From Morinoia aosen (taxonomy: Eukaryota; Arthropoda; Malacostraca; Amphipoda; Talitridae): DNA of 64,000 nt. The notes below the pieces were generated by a model. That model did not search any database. It worked only from the letters and a program-made list of their open reading frames with translations, and had not been told where the DNA came from. The stretch covers positions 13,906,001 to 13,970,000 of the forward strand of contig CM059563.1 in NCBI GenBank assembly GCA_030386875.1, written 5' to 3'. Positions 41,101-44,505 of the stretch are shown here, in pieces. Each line of letters begins with the position of its first letter. Positions within the stretch are counted from its first letter, which is position 1. A program made the translations under genes and the position numbers.

Positions 41101-42529
41101 GTGCATCTTATTCTACTCTGAGGTTAAAAATTAATTGGTTATCTCTCCTTGGTGGCGGGAATAGGCTTTGGTGTATAGATAGGATTAGTCAAACACTGTA
41201 TGTTGTTAGGCTTAAGTCCTAACTAGGGCGAATGGTTGCCTGCCCCGAAAATGCTTAGCTACTAATTTTCACATTTTACTCATTTAAATTTTAAGAGCTG
41301 TCATTTTCGATAATTTCTTCTAAAAATAAAAACTCCACTGTGGGAGTTGAATTTCTTACGTAGTACAGTATGACGTCTCATATATAAAGGCCTTCAGAAT
41401 CGTACGGTACCAAGCGCCGCTTTTTTAACACGCCAGAAAACGGCATCGAAGCTTGGCGACTTAGAAACCATCGCATCTGCTGCAACTTACAGAGGTGTTC
41501 GACATTTTGTAGCAACATTCCTGTACCTACGACTAACTCTCTAAACAGATGAAAATTTGAGGATGACAGCGGTATACATACCTCTTTTTCGCTAGACGTA
41601 TTTGGCGCTTTGTACCGCATGATTCCAGGGGCCGCATATGTTACCAAGTACGTAGCGTAGCTCAAACCCTGGTTGCGTGCAGGTGCCTCGAGCTTGCAGC
41701 TTGCACCCACGCTTAACCCCGCCACCAATCTGCCCGGCGTGAGGGTCGTGCAACAGCAGCAGCAGCAACAACAGCAGCGTTCGGTAGCTGCGCCTGCAGC
41801 GGCTACAACAGTGCTCAACCACCACGCCGTGGCACCTGCCGCCGCCTACGCCCCGCTCCAGCACATAGTCAACCCCGTCCTTAGGCAGGTGAGGTCCTCG
41901 TGCTTTTGTGAAGCGGCCCATAGACGATCAATTCGATTGCCAATATCATTGACTCAATATATTGATGGAATTTTTTTGACCCACTAAGTCAATTAATTGA
42001 CGGTCGTCAATCAAGCCCACAGACGATCAATTAAATTGTCAATATTCATCATTGACAATAAAATTGATCTTCTATGGGCCGCTTTAGTTATAAGGTATTG
42101 GAAAAACCAATGTACAAGATATGCATCAGGCTTGATTGATTGGAATAAAGCATGCTTTTTTTGTGTTCTATGATTTGTCAAGCGTTTGTGGGTGGTAATT
42201 CCGAGTTGGAAAATGAGATGTCTGCTCGTGGTCATGTGAATTTTATGTTTTGCAGTTACAGATTGAATATAGATGCACTTTTTGTTCATTTTAGGTTGGA
42301 AAAAGTGGGGTGTACTTGAAATGGATAGCTGAGCTGGAGAAGACCTAACGATGGAATTCATGAACGTGACGTTTTCCTACAGACGAGCAGCGCTGGCGGA
42401 AGCTTCCCTGTGAACAGCGCGCTCATGATCGGCGACTACGTGACGCCGGGGTCCATCCTCTTGCCAACACAAGGTCTGAACATCAACTCCTCGGCCGCGG
42501 CAGCGGGGCACTCGGCGTCCTCACACTGA
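5051..42529 (+). CDS. CARM1: CARM1 / PRMT4 histone-arginine methyltransferase, complete 13-exon gene
   Basis: Type I protein arginine methyltransferase that makes asymmetric dimethylarginine on histone H3 and on transcription and splicing factors in the nucleus, using S-adenosylmethionine. Exons: 5051-5189, 16130-16249, 17085-17188, 18319-18534, 19400-19668, 20024-20196, 22482-22621, 23690-23772, 25067-25156, 25802-25899, 27844-27924, 41683-41888, 42383-42529. They total 1866 bp, or 621 residues, close to the human 608; all splice phases agree. Visible parts are a PH-like N-terminal domain (~1-105), YFQFY helix (119-123), SAM motif [10 protein letters not shown] (158-166), double-E loop with E227 and E236, THW loop (383-385), an insect-like tail and a nine-Gln run. 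Motif I has Ala where human has Cys. Intron 10 is GC-AG. An extra exon inside the 13.8-kb intron 11 cannot be excluded, but exons 11 and 12 join in phase. Confidence 0.95.
5812..5880. repeat. F1 core hairpin with paired YY1/Pho-like motifs
   Basis: The centre of the F1 palindrome contains GGCGGCAGCCATCTTCGA-type arms flanked by GTGACGTTTGTTTACATCGA and its complement. It therefore carries, in mirror image, a CRE half-site (TGACGT), a forkhead-like TGTTTAC and GCCAT/YY1-type motifs. The same arrangement recurs near 12590-12680, 13880-13990 and 53010-53110. Regulatory function is not shown. Confidence 0.6.
6027..6213 (+). repeat. 42-bp tandem repeats in the LINE 5' UTR
   Basis: Four full copies and a partial fifth of a 42-bp unit beginning TTTTCTCCTGCGTTGTGCAT; unit starts are at 6027, 6069, 6111, 6153 and 6195. 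Copies are almost identical. Because 42 is a multiple of 3, several frames stay open here without coding for anything. Monomer arrays at LINE 5' ends often act as internal promoters; that role is inferred. Confidence 0.9.
6214..6632 (+). other. LINE 5' untranslated region
   Basis: Single-copy leader between the 42-bp monomers and ORF1. No coding potential was recognised. Long minus-strand open frames across this part and ORF1 are shadows of the GA-rich sense strand. Confidence 0.6.
6633..7802 (+). CDS. LINE ORF1: PHD-like zinc finger plus SGNH-hydrolase (esterase) domain
   Basis: 389 residues from the ATG at 6633; an upstream in-frame TTG at 6627 is not favoured. The N-terminus has a Cys pair (CMTC), a Trp and a second pair (CWKC), like a reduced PHD-type finger. 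A charged coiled-coil stretch follows ([16 protein letters not shown]), then a low-complexity Asn-rich part with [10 protein letters not shown] decapeptide repeats. The C-terminal half carries SGNH blocks: GDS (214-216, nucleophile S216), GGGN (264-267) and DGVH (357-360, catalytic D and H). In CR1/L2-type LINEs this protein binds RNA as part of the retrotransposition particle; the role of the esterase is unclear. The stop codon abuts the ORF2 ATG directly. Confidence 0.88.
   Translation: MARNRTGRRKGGASGMDEEIECMTCKEWVDIDACKGLREMSRRKLNDLVFTCWKCLNDERKKLEEEVERLTILMVALEADLKDERKLNEGKNENGANAVNEEVNGGGERSANEVDDGARSANEVDDGARSVNAINEMNGGANVPAESRRMNEHDERSTNGKRVKEQPVDMPHEVQAPVVEVNERKMDGKSDVSGRVERKSSMKGRVRPTIRICGDSMVKNVDRFVSMTDRSGCTSMRGKGVNEICRHAEEVIDGMDEGMVVLQGGGNGLLECGRERTVNAIMNVVERARKKNVRVAVTSLLRRPACGEEYERVRKEVNREVHERIMSMKAESMRKREMGSSFLDMDNLIQSGCFRGDGVHLTQEGEMKLSRRYIQWIGCTHIVMEGGTG
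7803..11219 (+). CDS. LINE ORF2: APE endonuclease, reverse transcriptase, C-terminal zinc knuckle
   Basis: 1138 residues, uninterrupted. The N-terminal APE-like endonuclease (~18-255) shows E53 in VVETQ, GDMNGH (D168, N170) and SDH (246-248). Reverse transcriptase (~480-790) shows [23 protein letters not shown] (D630), [11 protein letters not shown] and the YADD box (728-731). A CCHC knuckle (C1056, C1059, H1069, C1074) lies near the C-terminus. It nicks target DNA and copies the element RNA by target-primed reverse transcription. The ATG immediately follows the ORF1 stop (TGAATG), so translation probably relies on termination-reinitiation. All key residues are present; the enzyme looks functional, though activity is inferred. 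Confidence 0.95.
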   Translation: MESCQSKNEKCRELSNSVVRFGCINVRGWNAGKLNDLVAEFENGDLDCVGVVETQMRDRVSLKCKESKYYMIGKGRVSWQERGGGVGLIVKNALNWKLEEIPVGNEPESEDLLVIKCERMHARECVIVVVCYMTTDGILAHQENVKKYEILTRIVQEHCRCPLILMGDMNGHVGILGEPVNANGQKLIDFCDENELENLNVTIGNGLHTWQSRECKTAIDYMIVNSRARECVKEMFVDEDDFDIDSDHKMLVLEYNWGGKEPMQKASRVRENWRIKMANWEEFRNELSRCNWNRCGNVNDLNKEIVRTLYDVAEQKIGRMKCRKSTGNARWFTSEIKEERTRRKTLNKKQRSMRKMYERRRITEDEWQSVWNEYKDQQKKVKRMINEARVKEKRHQVENLRKKGPDGIKDWYRFIQGNDRGSEVQVDELVVNGCSVQDRMQMVEAVEEYWEDIGGMNEQVTDEEPINFLIDEHELQMEDEITCEEIVSFLKKVKNGKACGPDKIPYEFYKCGGESVVSMLKCLFDEIWKSERVPDDWNKCNVVLLHKGGHKSMKELKNYRPIALGDTVCKIFCGILNERMKNLVEELGVLGEEQNGFRQDRRGEDNLFVVSEIIERMKKDKKKVYLAFLDIEKAYDRVDRVRLFEILRKVGFSRKIVNIVQSLYENTSAIYRLGNLETGQVRSVRGVRQGCTLSPLLFGLYTEELAVRLRGSGLGLKVGNERLSCLLYADDVVVVSEYGHELQRMLDIVNGYSTDFKMNFGADKSKVMVINSDETDRDRLWNIGEIRIGRTKEYKYLGCMMSEDGCTRTKGEKVAKAMQWSGRLGSVARYRANKYECVRGMWKYVAVPSVMYGMSALAWNGSDLEKLDVIQNKVGRVALSAPKWTAIEAIRGDLGWSLFSERMMKAVLNYKVRIERMQNSRWVRRIFEWNLSVSYWEKVCWGHARKLSMQKIILVRIGRPVDDWSLINVGGVGPEWDCKRWKKEIERQTKEYGLNKWKLSMMRKPTLNWYMKKKAPKFELFYDGSFGSQLLFAVRCKSLSVNRRTWRWNENNNRLCQQCNSGVEETIEHFVLECSKYEQERESFMNVVAEQYGENEWNARCAEDDCGMSCLAGLDQECNASITEAMKVFLVRAWSKRQ
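11220..11473 (+). other. LINE 3' UTR with hairpin and TTCAAG-repeat tail
   Basis: After the ORF2 stop comes ~210 bp of unique sequence, then a short hairpin CCGACA-C-TGTCGG at 11431-11443 and four to five TTCAAG hexamers (11449-11473). A 3' hairpin plus short tandem repeats, with no poly(A), is typical of CR1/L2-type LINEs, where the 3' end is recognised by the reverse transcriptase. Confidence 0.75.
11912..12446. mobile_element. F2 palindromic element nested in F1 copy 2
   Basis: Inverted ends GGTAAATGTTGAGGACTTGA (11912) and its complement ending 12446 are flanked on both sides by the identical 8-mer GGCCTTTT (11904-11911 and 12447-12454). The arms contain CACTTTCCGGCGGAAATGAG and TAGTTACGGTAACTCA-type sequence. 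At the centre a short F1-core-like palindrome (12077-12202, TATTACAAACGTAAAGAGG) has been captured. Confidence 0.88.
12077..12202. repeat. Short near-perfect palindrome (F1-core derivative)
   Basis: About 60 bp of CCTATTACAAACGTAAAGAG-type arm is followed, after a few bases, by its reverse complement. It is the F1 core without the GC-rich central hairpin. It should extrude as a cruciform or fold as a hairpin RNA. Confidence 0.8.
13109..13250 (+). mobile_element. F1 single-arm fragment
   Basis: Matches one F1 arm: GGTCAATATTTATTCTAATG at one end, through GGAACACATTTGAGAATG and TTTTACACAAATGACATT, to TTATTCAACTTTGAAGATAT. No matching opposite arm was found nearby, so it is a solitary remnant. 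Confidence 0.6.
13582..14265. mobile_element. F1 palindromic element, copy 3 (684 bp, uninterrupted)
   Basis: Bounded by GGTTAACTTTTACTTTAATG and its inverted partner ending TGACC at 14265. Flanks AATCTTGT and AATCTTGG agree at 7 of 8 bases. This copy shows the native order: arm, GCGCTCCTGAATGACC segment, palindromic core (~13793-14070) with a GCCGCCATCTTGG hairpin, second arm. It provides the uninterrupted reference for where the LINE and F2 inserted in the other copies. Confidence 0.85.
14564..15117. mobile_element. F2 palindromic element (554 bp), perfect 8-bp duplication
   Basis: Left end GGTAAACATGAAGGATGTGT and right end ...ATCCTTCAGATTTACC are inverted copies. Both flanks are exactly CAATGTTT (14556-14563, 15118-15125). 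The interior has paired GCACTTTCCGTCTCAAATGA and TAGCGGTAAATGACTTACCG arms. No transposase frame is present, so it is a non-autonomous foldback element. Confidence 0.9.
15118..16129. other. 3' end of CARM1 intron 1
   Basis: AT-rich intronic DNA in which nothing was recognised apart from the acceptor tract TTTGTTTTTCAG directly before exon 2. Confidence 0.5.
16130..16249 (+). CDS. CARM1: CARM1 exon 2 (PH-like domain)
   Basis: Residues 47-86 plus one base, ending LLLTFSSAA. Acceptor TTTTTCAG|GTGACA, donor GCAG|GTCAGT. Includes [11 protein letters not shown], equivalent to the SRETECSRVG strand of vertebrate CARM1. Confidence 0.9.
16382..16911. mobile_element. F2 palindromic element in CARM1 intron 2
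   Basis: Ends GGTTAATGTGAAGGAGATGC and its inverted partner ...CTCCTTCACTTTAAC. Flanks CAAGCTTT and CAAGATTT agree at 7 of 8. It carries the usual TAGCGGTAGGTTTGGTTTCG interior. It starts 132 bp after exon 2 and ends 173 bp before exon 3, so it fills most of the 835-bp intron. Confidence 0.85.
17085..17188 (+). CDS. CARM1: CARM1 exon 3
   Basis: Residues 87-121, ending [15 protein letters not shown]. It closes the PH-like domain and begins the catalytic module (YFQ of the YFxxY helix). Phase 1 entry, phase 0 exit; donor CCAG|GTGAGT. Confidence 0.93.
17189..18318. other. CARM1 intron 3
   Basis: No repeat or secondary gene recognised. Ends with acceptor TCTATTTTCCAG. Confidence 0.5.
18319..18534 (+). 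CDS. CARM1: CARM1 exon 4 (SAM-binding motif I)
   Basis: Residues 122-193. Contains [19 protein letters not shown] and the glycine-rich SAM loop [20 protein letters not shown]. Exactly 72 codons, phase 0 at both ends. Confidence 0.97.
18535..19399. other. CARM1 intron 4
   Basis: Nothing recognised beyond splice sites (donor GTAATT, acceptor GGTTTGCAG). Confidence 0.5.
19400..19668 (+). CDS. CARM1: CARM1 exon 5 (double-E loop)
   Basis: Residues 194-282 plus two bases. Includes [20 protein letters not shown] with the two catalytic glutamates E227 and E236 that hold the substrate arginine guanidinium. Donor TCTG|GTGAGT. Confidence 0.97.
19681..19938 (+). repeat. Tandem duplication in CARM1 intron 5
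   Basis: Two diverged copies of a ~120-130 bp segment starting CTATTTC at 19681 and 19801. Shared blocks include AGTGCAAGGATCA, CATTAATTA and AACTGCTTTTCTTTACT. They make up most of the 355-bp intron. Confidence 0.8.
20024..20196 (+). CDS. CARM1: CARM1 exon 6 (dimerisation arm, beta barrel)
   Basis: Residues 283-340 plus one base: [20 protein letters not shown] and QPIVDTFDI, matching WYQPSFHGVDLSALRG... of vertebrate CARM1. Acceptor CCTTGCAG, donor CTAG|GTGAGC. Confidence 0.96.
20612..20966 (+). repeat. R1 minisatellite, second array, in CARM1 intron 6
   Basis: About 13 units of the same ~26-bp R1 repeat as at 4012-4327 (ACAAACTATACGAGGTGTAC). A higher-order repeat is visible: the CCATCCGAGGTGTACAA block recurs at ~20651 and ~20789. 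The left flank (TTTTAAAAGTTTCTTAAATA) is homologous to the flank of the first array. Confidence 0.88.
20967..22176. other. CARM1 intron 6, middle part
   Basis: AT-rich; includes a TATA/CACA low-complexity patch near 21420-21490. No gene recognised. Confidence 0.45.
22177..22446 (+). mobile_element. S1 SINE-like element, diverged copy
   Basis: Keeps the S1 head (CCTCAAGGGGTTACAATTAA, ATCTATGGGAACCAGCGCTC) and the GGTTCACTGCTGTTC segment, plus the GGGAACACACTTCGTGCATA block. The 3' tail is lost; the copy ends ~35 bp before exon 7. Confidence 0.8.
22482..22621 (+). CDS. CARM1: CARM1 exon 7 (beta barrel, THW loop)
   Basis: Residues 341-387, from [20 protein letters not shown] to THWYQ. THW (383-385) lines the active site. 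Acceptor TTTTGCAG, donor TCAG|GTGGGT. Confidence 0.97.
22622..23689. other. CARM1 intron 7
   Basis: No element identified. Ends with acceptor CTGCCTGCAG. Confidence 0.5.
23690..23772 (+). CDS. CARM1: CARM1 exon 8
   Basis: Residues 388-414 plus two bases, [20 protein letters not shown] onward. Donor AGAAG|GTGTGT. Confidence 0.95.
23773..24815. other. CARM1 intron 8, 5' part
   Basis: No feature recognised; an open frame at 23912-24124 has no familiar motif. Confidence 0.45.
24816..25045. mobile_element. piggyBac-like MITE fragment in CARM1 intron 8
   Basis: Starts TTAACACAGAGCAA, carries the family hallmark GACCCACTGGTGGGTC and ends TTTAACCCATCGATCACAGT...GTGCTAA. The right TTAA has decayed to CTAA. 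It ends 21 bp before exon 9. Confidence 0.6.
25067..25156 (+). CDS. CARM1: CARM1 exon 9
   Basis: Completes Arg415 and runs to residue 444 plus two bases: [13 protein letters not shown] and [10 protein letters not shown]. Donor TTCAG|GTCAGT. Confidence 0.95.
25430..25740 (+). repeat. ~50-bp degenerate tandem repeat next to CARM1 exon 10
   Basis: Repeated blocks GTGCAGCAGTATTGGCATCG and GTTGCCCAGTTATATGCTA, at ~25515, 25566, 25612, 25663 and 25706, spacing about 46-51 bp with indels. The array ends ~60 bp before exon 10. Confidence 0.75.
25802..25899 (+). CDS. CARM1: CARM1 exon 10 (followed by a GC donor)
   Basis: Residues 445-477 plus one base: [32 protein letters not shown]. The 3' boundary is set by AACAAG|GCAAGT, a match to the GC-type donor consensus. 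It is the only nearby choice that joins exon 11 in frame. The frame stays open through the donor to a stop at 26178-26180, so retention would give an alternative tail. Confidence 0.9.
25900..27843 (+). other. CARM1 intron 10, GC-AG type
   Basis: Begins GCAAGT and ends TTTCACGCAG. Contains an AAT microsatellite (26714-26752). No other gene recognised. Confidence 0.75.
26714..26752 (+). repeat. AAT trinucleotide microsatellite
   Basis: About twelve AAT units with one CAT interruption. Confidence 0.9.
27844..27924 (+). CDS. CARM1: CARM1 exon 11
   Basis: Residues 478-504 plus one base: [26 protein letters not shown]. The NGxTVNGxGE block resembles the insect CARM1 tail (MLNGGISVNGIGEG in Drosophila). 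Donor CTGG|GTGAGT. Read-through would stop after two codons. Confidence 0.88.
28383..28571. mobile_element. piggyBac-like MITE, short diverged copy
   Basis: Flanked by TTAA (28383-28386 and 28568-28571), with TTAACACGTCGCTT at the left and GTTTAACCCATCGCAGTCAA...CATGTTAA at the right, the same family as 38393-38812. Confidence 0.65.
28572..30959. other. CARM1 intron 11, first part
   Basis: No coding exon or recognisable element. It ends in a strong pyrimidine tract, GTTTTCTTTCGTTTTTCAG. Confidence 0.45.
30960..30982 (+). CDS. CARM1: Candidate alternative terminal exon of CARM1
   Basis: A strong acceptor tract ends at 30959. Entered in the phase left by exon 11, it reads DEYAEWR and a stop, giving a protein ending ASLITLDEYAEWR with the Gln-rich tail replaced. 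CT-rich sequence follows. Only the splice signal, phase and short reading support it; it could be a chance acceptor. Confidence 0.3.
30983..32423. other. CARM1 intron 11, second part
   Basis: CT-rich tract at ~31000-31070, then ordinary AT-rich intron. An AATAAA at 32089-32094 could serve the candidate alternative terminal exon, but ~1.1 kb separates them. Confidence 0.4.
32424..32779 (+). mobile_element. S1 SINE-like element, full length, 13-bp target duplication
   Basis: 356 bp flanked by TTGGTTGGGCCAA at 32411-32423 and 32780-32792. The head has consecutive hairpins: CCCCTCAGGGG, GATACAATTATTGTATC and a GGGA...TCCC stem. It then runs through GTGAGGGCCCGAGCT, GGTTCACTGCTGTCCTG and a CT-rich block to GGGAGGCTTAAACTAACT and a TAATAA-type tail. 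Duplication length and simple-repeat tail indicate LINE-mediated retroposition. No clear tRNA A/B boxes or coding capacity. Confidence 0.9.
33052..33118. promoter_or_regulatory. CCAAT - CRE - CCAAT cluster inside CARM1 intron 11
   Basis: GCCAATAG at 33051-33058, the full palindromic CRE TGACGTCA at 33085-33092 and GCCAATAG again at 33113-33120, spaced ~30 bp apart. This is the spacing of a compact promoter, but no downstream exon was identified. Confidence 0.3.
33121..33779. other. CARM1 intron 11, no gene recognised
   Basis: GC-richer at first, then CT-rich. Open frames on both strands lack known motifs. Confidence 0.4.
33780..34005 (+). mobile_element. S1 SINE-like element, old diverged copy
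   Basis: Recognisable by CATTGCTGTCTTCTTTTTTC, TTCTTCTTCAACCTGAATTT, TTCCATGAACTTCTTTC and a terminal GATAGGGAGACTTCAATAAC corresponding to GTTAGGGAGGCTTAAACTAA. Confidence 0.55.
34006..37056. other. CARM1 intron 11, long unannotated stretch
   Basis: No conserved coding block, no obvious terminal inverted repeats and no tandem array were found. Confidence 0.4.
37066..37620. mobile_element. hAT-like palindromic MITE with nested piggyBac-like MITE
   Basis: Terminal inverted repeats start TAGGGTGGCCAGTACTCATA and continue ~65 bp into both arms (ATTTTCTTGACGGGACCCC). Flanks share GTGGGATAT (37057-37065, 37621-37629), so the duplication is 8-9 bp; TAGGG ends plus 8 bp fit hAT. The centre is a near-perfect hairpin (37193-37273, CCCCAACGGCCTCA). 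A second MITE (37334-37561) is inserted in the right arm. Confidence 0.85.
37334..37561. mobile_element. piggyBac-like MITE nested in the hAT-like MITE
   Basis: Perfect 16-bp inverted ends CACGTTAAGTGCGGCG (37338-37353, complement at 37542-37557). Flanks are TTAC on the left (decayed TTAA) and TTAA on the right. The interior has GACCACCGGTGGGTCACG. Confidence 0.8.
37630..38392. other. CARM1 intron 11, no feature recognised
   Basis: AT-rich intronic DNA between two MITE clusters. Confidence 0.45.
38393..38812. mobile_element. piggyBac-like MITE interrupted by a second copy of its family
   Basis: Outer element: CTAACACGTTAGCTGAAG at the left (TTAA decayed to CTAA) and GACCACCGGTGGGTCACTTC...GTGTTAA at the right. 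Its internal site TTCATTTAGTATTTATAAAA, seen intact in the 37334 copy, is split here by the inner element at TTAA. Confidence 0.8.
38485..38712. mobile_element. Inner piggyBac-like MITE (228 bp) at TTAA
   Basis: TTAACACTTTGACCGC and its complement (15 of 16 bases paired) bound the element, with TTAA on each side (38485-38488, 38709-38712). The interior carries CACCACCGGTGGCCACG. Confidence 0.85.
38813..39259. other. CARM1 intron 11, no feature recognised
   Basis: No repeat or exon seen. Confidence 0.4.
39260..39460 (+). mobile_element. S1 SINE-like element, old diverged copy
   Basis: Identified by CCTGTATGGGAACACACTTT, GTCCATACTAAATAACCCCT and the end GAGGCTAGGGAATTTTAAAC. The head is not recognisable. 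Confidence 0.55.
39461..40460. other. CARM1 intron 11, no feature recognised
   Basis: Ordinary intronic sequence by eye. Confidence 0.4.
40461..40764 (+). mobile_element. S1 SINE-like element, 5'-eroded copy
   Basis: Contains GAGGTCCCGAGTTGAAG, TTCGGTTCACTGCTGTCCTG, CTTATTTCATGAACTTC, GTCCATACTAAATGGTGC and the tail AACATCTAATCTAATCT. Hairpins of the head are damaged. Confidence 0.8.
40765..41682. other. 3' end of CARM1 intron 11
   Basis: No element recognised. The acceptor GGTTGCGTGCAG precedes exon 12. Confidence 0.45.
41683..41888 (+). CDS. CARM1: CARM1 exon 12 (Gln-rich C-terminal region)
   Basis: Completes Gly505 and runs to residue 573: [18 protein letters not shown], a run of nine Gln, then Ala-rich [20 protein letters not shown] and [11 protein letters not shown]. 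Composition fits the unstructured transactivation tail of CARM1. Phase 1 entry matches exon 11. Donor GGCAG|GTGAGG. Confidence 0.85.
41751..41777 (+). repeat. CAG/CAA repeat encoding nine glutamines
   Basis: CAA, five CAG (last at 41763-41765), two CAA, two CAG. The mixed codons make slippage less likely than in a pure CAG tract. The Cys run on the other strand is an antisense artefact. Confidence 0.9.
41911..42084. mobile_element. Small palindromic MITE in CARM1 intron 12
   Basis: Inverted ends AAGCGGCCCATAGACGATCA and its complement (CTATGGGCCGCTT), with an internal partial repeat CCCACAGACGATCAATTAAA. It begins only 22 bp after the exon 12 donor. No clear target duplication seen. Confidence 0.7.
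42383..42529 (+). CDS. CARM1: CARM1 exon 13 (C-terminus and stop)
   Basis: Residues 574-621: [20 protein letters not shown] and [10 protein letters not shown], then a Ser/Ala-rich end and TGA at 42527-42529. Acceptor TTTTCCTACAG. The VNS...GDYV element recalls the VNSQFTMGG tail of vertebrate CARM1. Confidence 0.85.
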   Translation, partial: TSSAGGSFPVNSALMIGDYVTPGSILLPTQGLNINSSAAAAGHSASSH

Positions 42530-42584
42530 CCCTCGCACCCTCAGCACGGGAAGCGACAGCAGCGCAGGCGCTAGCTGACTCACC

Positions 42585-42912
42585 ACTGACACGAGTACGC
42601 GTCGCGTCTCCTGTACTCTGTCCGGTTGATTTGTGTAGTATCTTGGATACGAGCGGCTCATTGAAGTCATCTGTTCAACTCCCGAGATCAGTCTCTCGTG
42701 TCTCTGACACGAGTACTCGTCACCTGTACTCTGTTCGGCTGAAGTGTAGTATCTTGGATACGAGCGGTTCATTGAAGTCATCTGTTCAACTCCCGAGATC
42801 AGTCTCTCGTGTCTCTGACACGAGTACTCGTCTCCTGTACTCCGTTCGGCTGAAGTGTAGTATCTTGGATACGAGCGGCTCATTGAAGTCATCTGTTCAA
42901 CTCCCGAGTTCA
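42585..42912 (+). repeat. 111-bp tandem repeat in the CARM1 3' UTR
   Basis: Nearly three copies of a 111-bp unit (first spacing 117). CTGACACGAG recurs at 42587, 42704 and 42815; GTAGTATCTTGGATACGAGC at 42635, 42746 and 42857. Since 111 is divisible by 3, long frames stay open on both strands, but the CARM1 stop precedes the array. Confidence 0.9.
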
Positions 42913-44499
42913 GTGTGGGTGGTGGCGTTACTACTTTGTGCTACCCTTGATGAGCCGATCCATGCTATTCTCCCGTTAATTTTAGTTTGACTTCGCTTCT
43001 GAATCTACTGGCATCTGCTCTTTGATTTTATGCAAAAACAGTTTGCAATTTGGGGTCTCTAAATTAATCTCCAGTGAAAGCTTAGTGTCTTTCACTTACC
43101 TTGAAATCTGCGGGGATCAATTTTCACGGTGGATTCTGCCAGTTTCTTCTTTCTTTTCTCATTTTTACTGAGCATTTTCTCTGTCGTGCACCAAGTTTGC
43201 TTTGCTGTTTGAGTCACTCCTTACTACAGCTGCCTCATGCTGCCATAGGTGATGGCAGAGTCGGGTGGTCTCGATCTCTCATTTCCCATACTTCAGTGCG
43301 AGTTCTTAGCCACAGAACGAATTTTTCCCTCACGAGTACCGCTGGCGGGCTTCTATTGTAGTAGCTTCAGTGCTCTGGCGCTACTTCTCGTCTCGGTCTC
43401 CGGAGTAGCGGTGCAGAGGTCACCGTGTGTTCTGTCACTACTTGCGTGCTCTCCTCGGATGTCACTGGTACATTGGGTTTGATATCATCACTTGTAATGT
43501 TTCCACGAGGGTGTGGAAGTGATTTACCAGCCGCTGTAAACCTAGACACGGTCGCATCACAACTGTACGTTAGTTTAGGTATGATCCGGTTAGAAAGCTT
43601 GCCTTCGAGCGCAATACGGGCTTCGTAGCACAACAGTGGCCTGAGAACTGACGACAACAATCACTTATACATCGACAATACCGGCAGGTGTTGTAACAGT
43701 AATTAACACGAAATTGATTGTAGTGTTCCAAAAGGTGTAGATCTGAGCGATCTTGGAGCATACGAGGCAGGTATTATGCAGAGCAGCATTTGAAACGCTG
43801 AGTGGCAGCTGTAGGTAGTATCAGTGCTACGGTCAGTATTGGAAGACAATATTATTTCTGCAGACTTGGAAGGTAATGAAACTGCTGTGTGCGTTCTTCA
43901 TTTGACGGCAGGCTGTGGACGAGCTATTGTATAGACTATGTATGTGTGGTTTTCCTAACTGGAACGCTTGTCCTGCATCAAAATGCGCGAATACAGCAGT
44001 GCTTTGTGCTGTGGGTGGTGCAGTTGGTGTGTGGACATTGACAGAATTACTTCAGTAAACTCTAAGTTAATTGCGATGCATGAGAGCATTGAGCATTGTC
44101 GATAGCCTTTTTTTCTTATTCTTAGATCGTCTTACTCATTTTAGTGGGTCATTCGAGAGCTGGTAAATGCTTTCAGCAGAATGATTCTGTGTAGTCCAGC
44201 ATTAAGTCGTATTTGACTGCGCGTGAGCTCTCGTTGGTGCGACTAGAGTAGTATTGCGGTTAGTTGAGGTGCGGTGTTGAGACAGATAAATATAATTGAT
44301 GATGGTCGACGTAGCACAATCCATTGGTTGTCAATGCACTCAAGTTTGCTCATGAGTTGTTGTTCTTATTGAACATAACCGTATTAATTTTTTGAGTGGG
44401 CATGGTGCTTAGTGTGTATGCTGGTATAATTCGCATTCTTCTCTAGTGATATAGGCTTAAATGTGTTTACTGCAAAATATCAAGGCTAGTATCTTCGGC
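42913..44499 (+). other. CARM1 3' UTR (candidate)
   Basis: No coding exon recognised. No AATAAA was seen before 44500, so the 3' UTR may be ~2 kb. Confidence 0.45.
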
Positions 44500-44505
44500 A
44501 ATAAA
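44500..44505 (+). terminator. Candidate poly(A) signal for CARM1
   Basis: AATAAA, the first one noticed after the stop codon, followed within 30 bases by T-rich sequence. Others lie near 44855 and 45983. Confidence 0.4.

Noticed and set aside
41378..41921. Minus-strand frames with a run of cysteines near 41760
   Set aside because: Antisense of the CAG/CAA tract in CARM1 exon 12; splice signals and homology are on the + strand.
42521..42990. Repetitive open frames on both strands
   Set aside because: Explained by the 111-bp (37-codon) tandem repeat in the 3' UTR.
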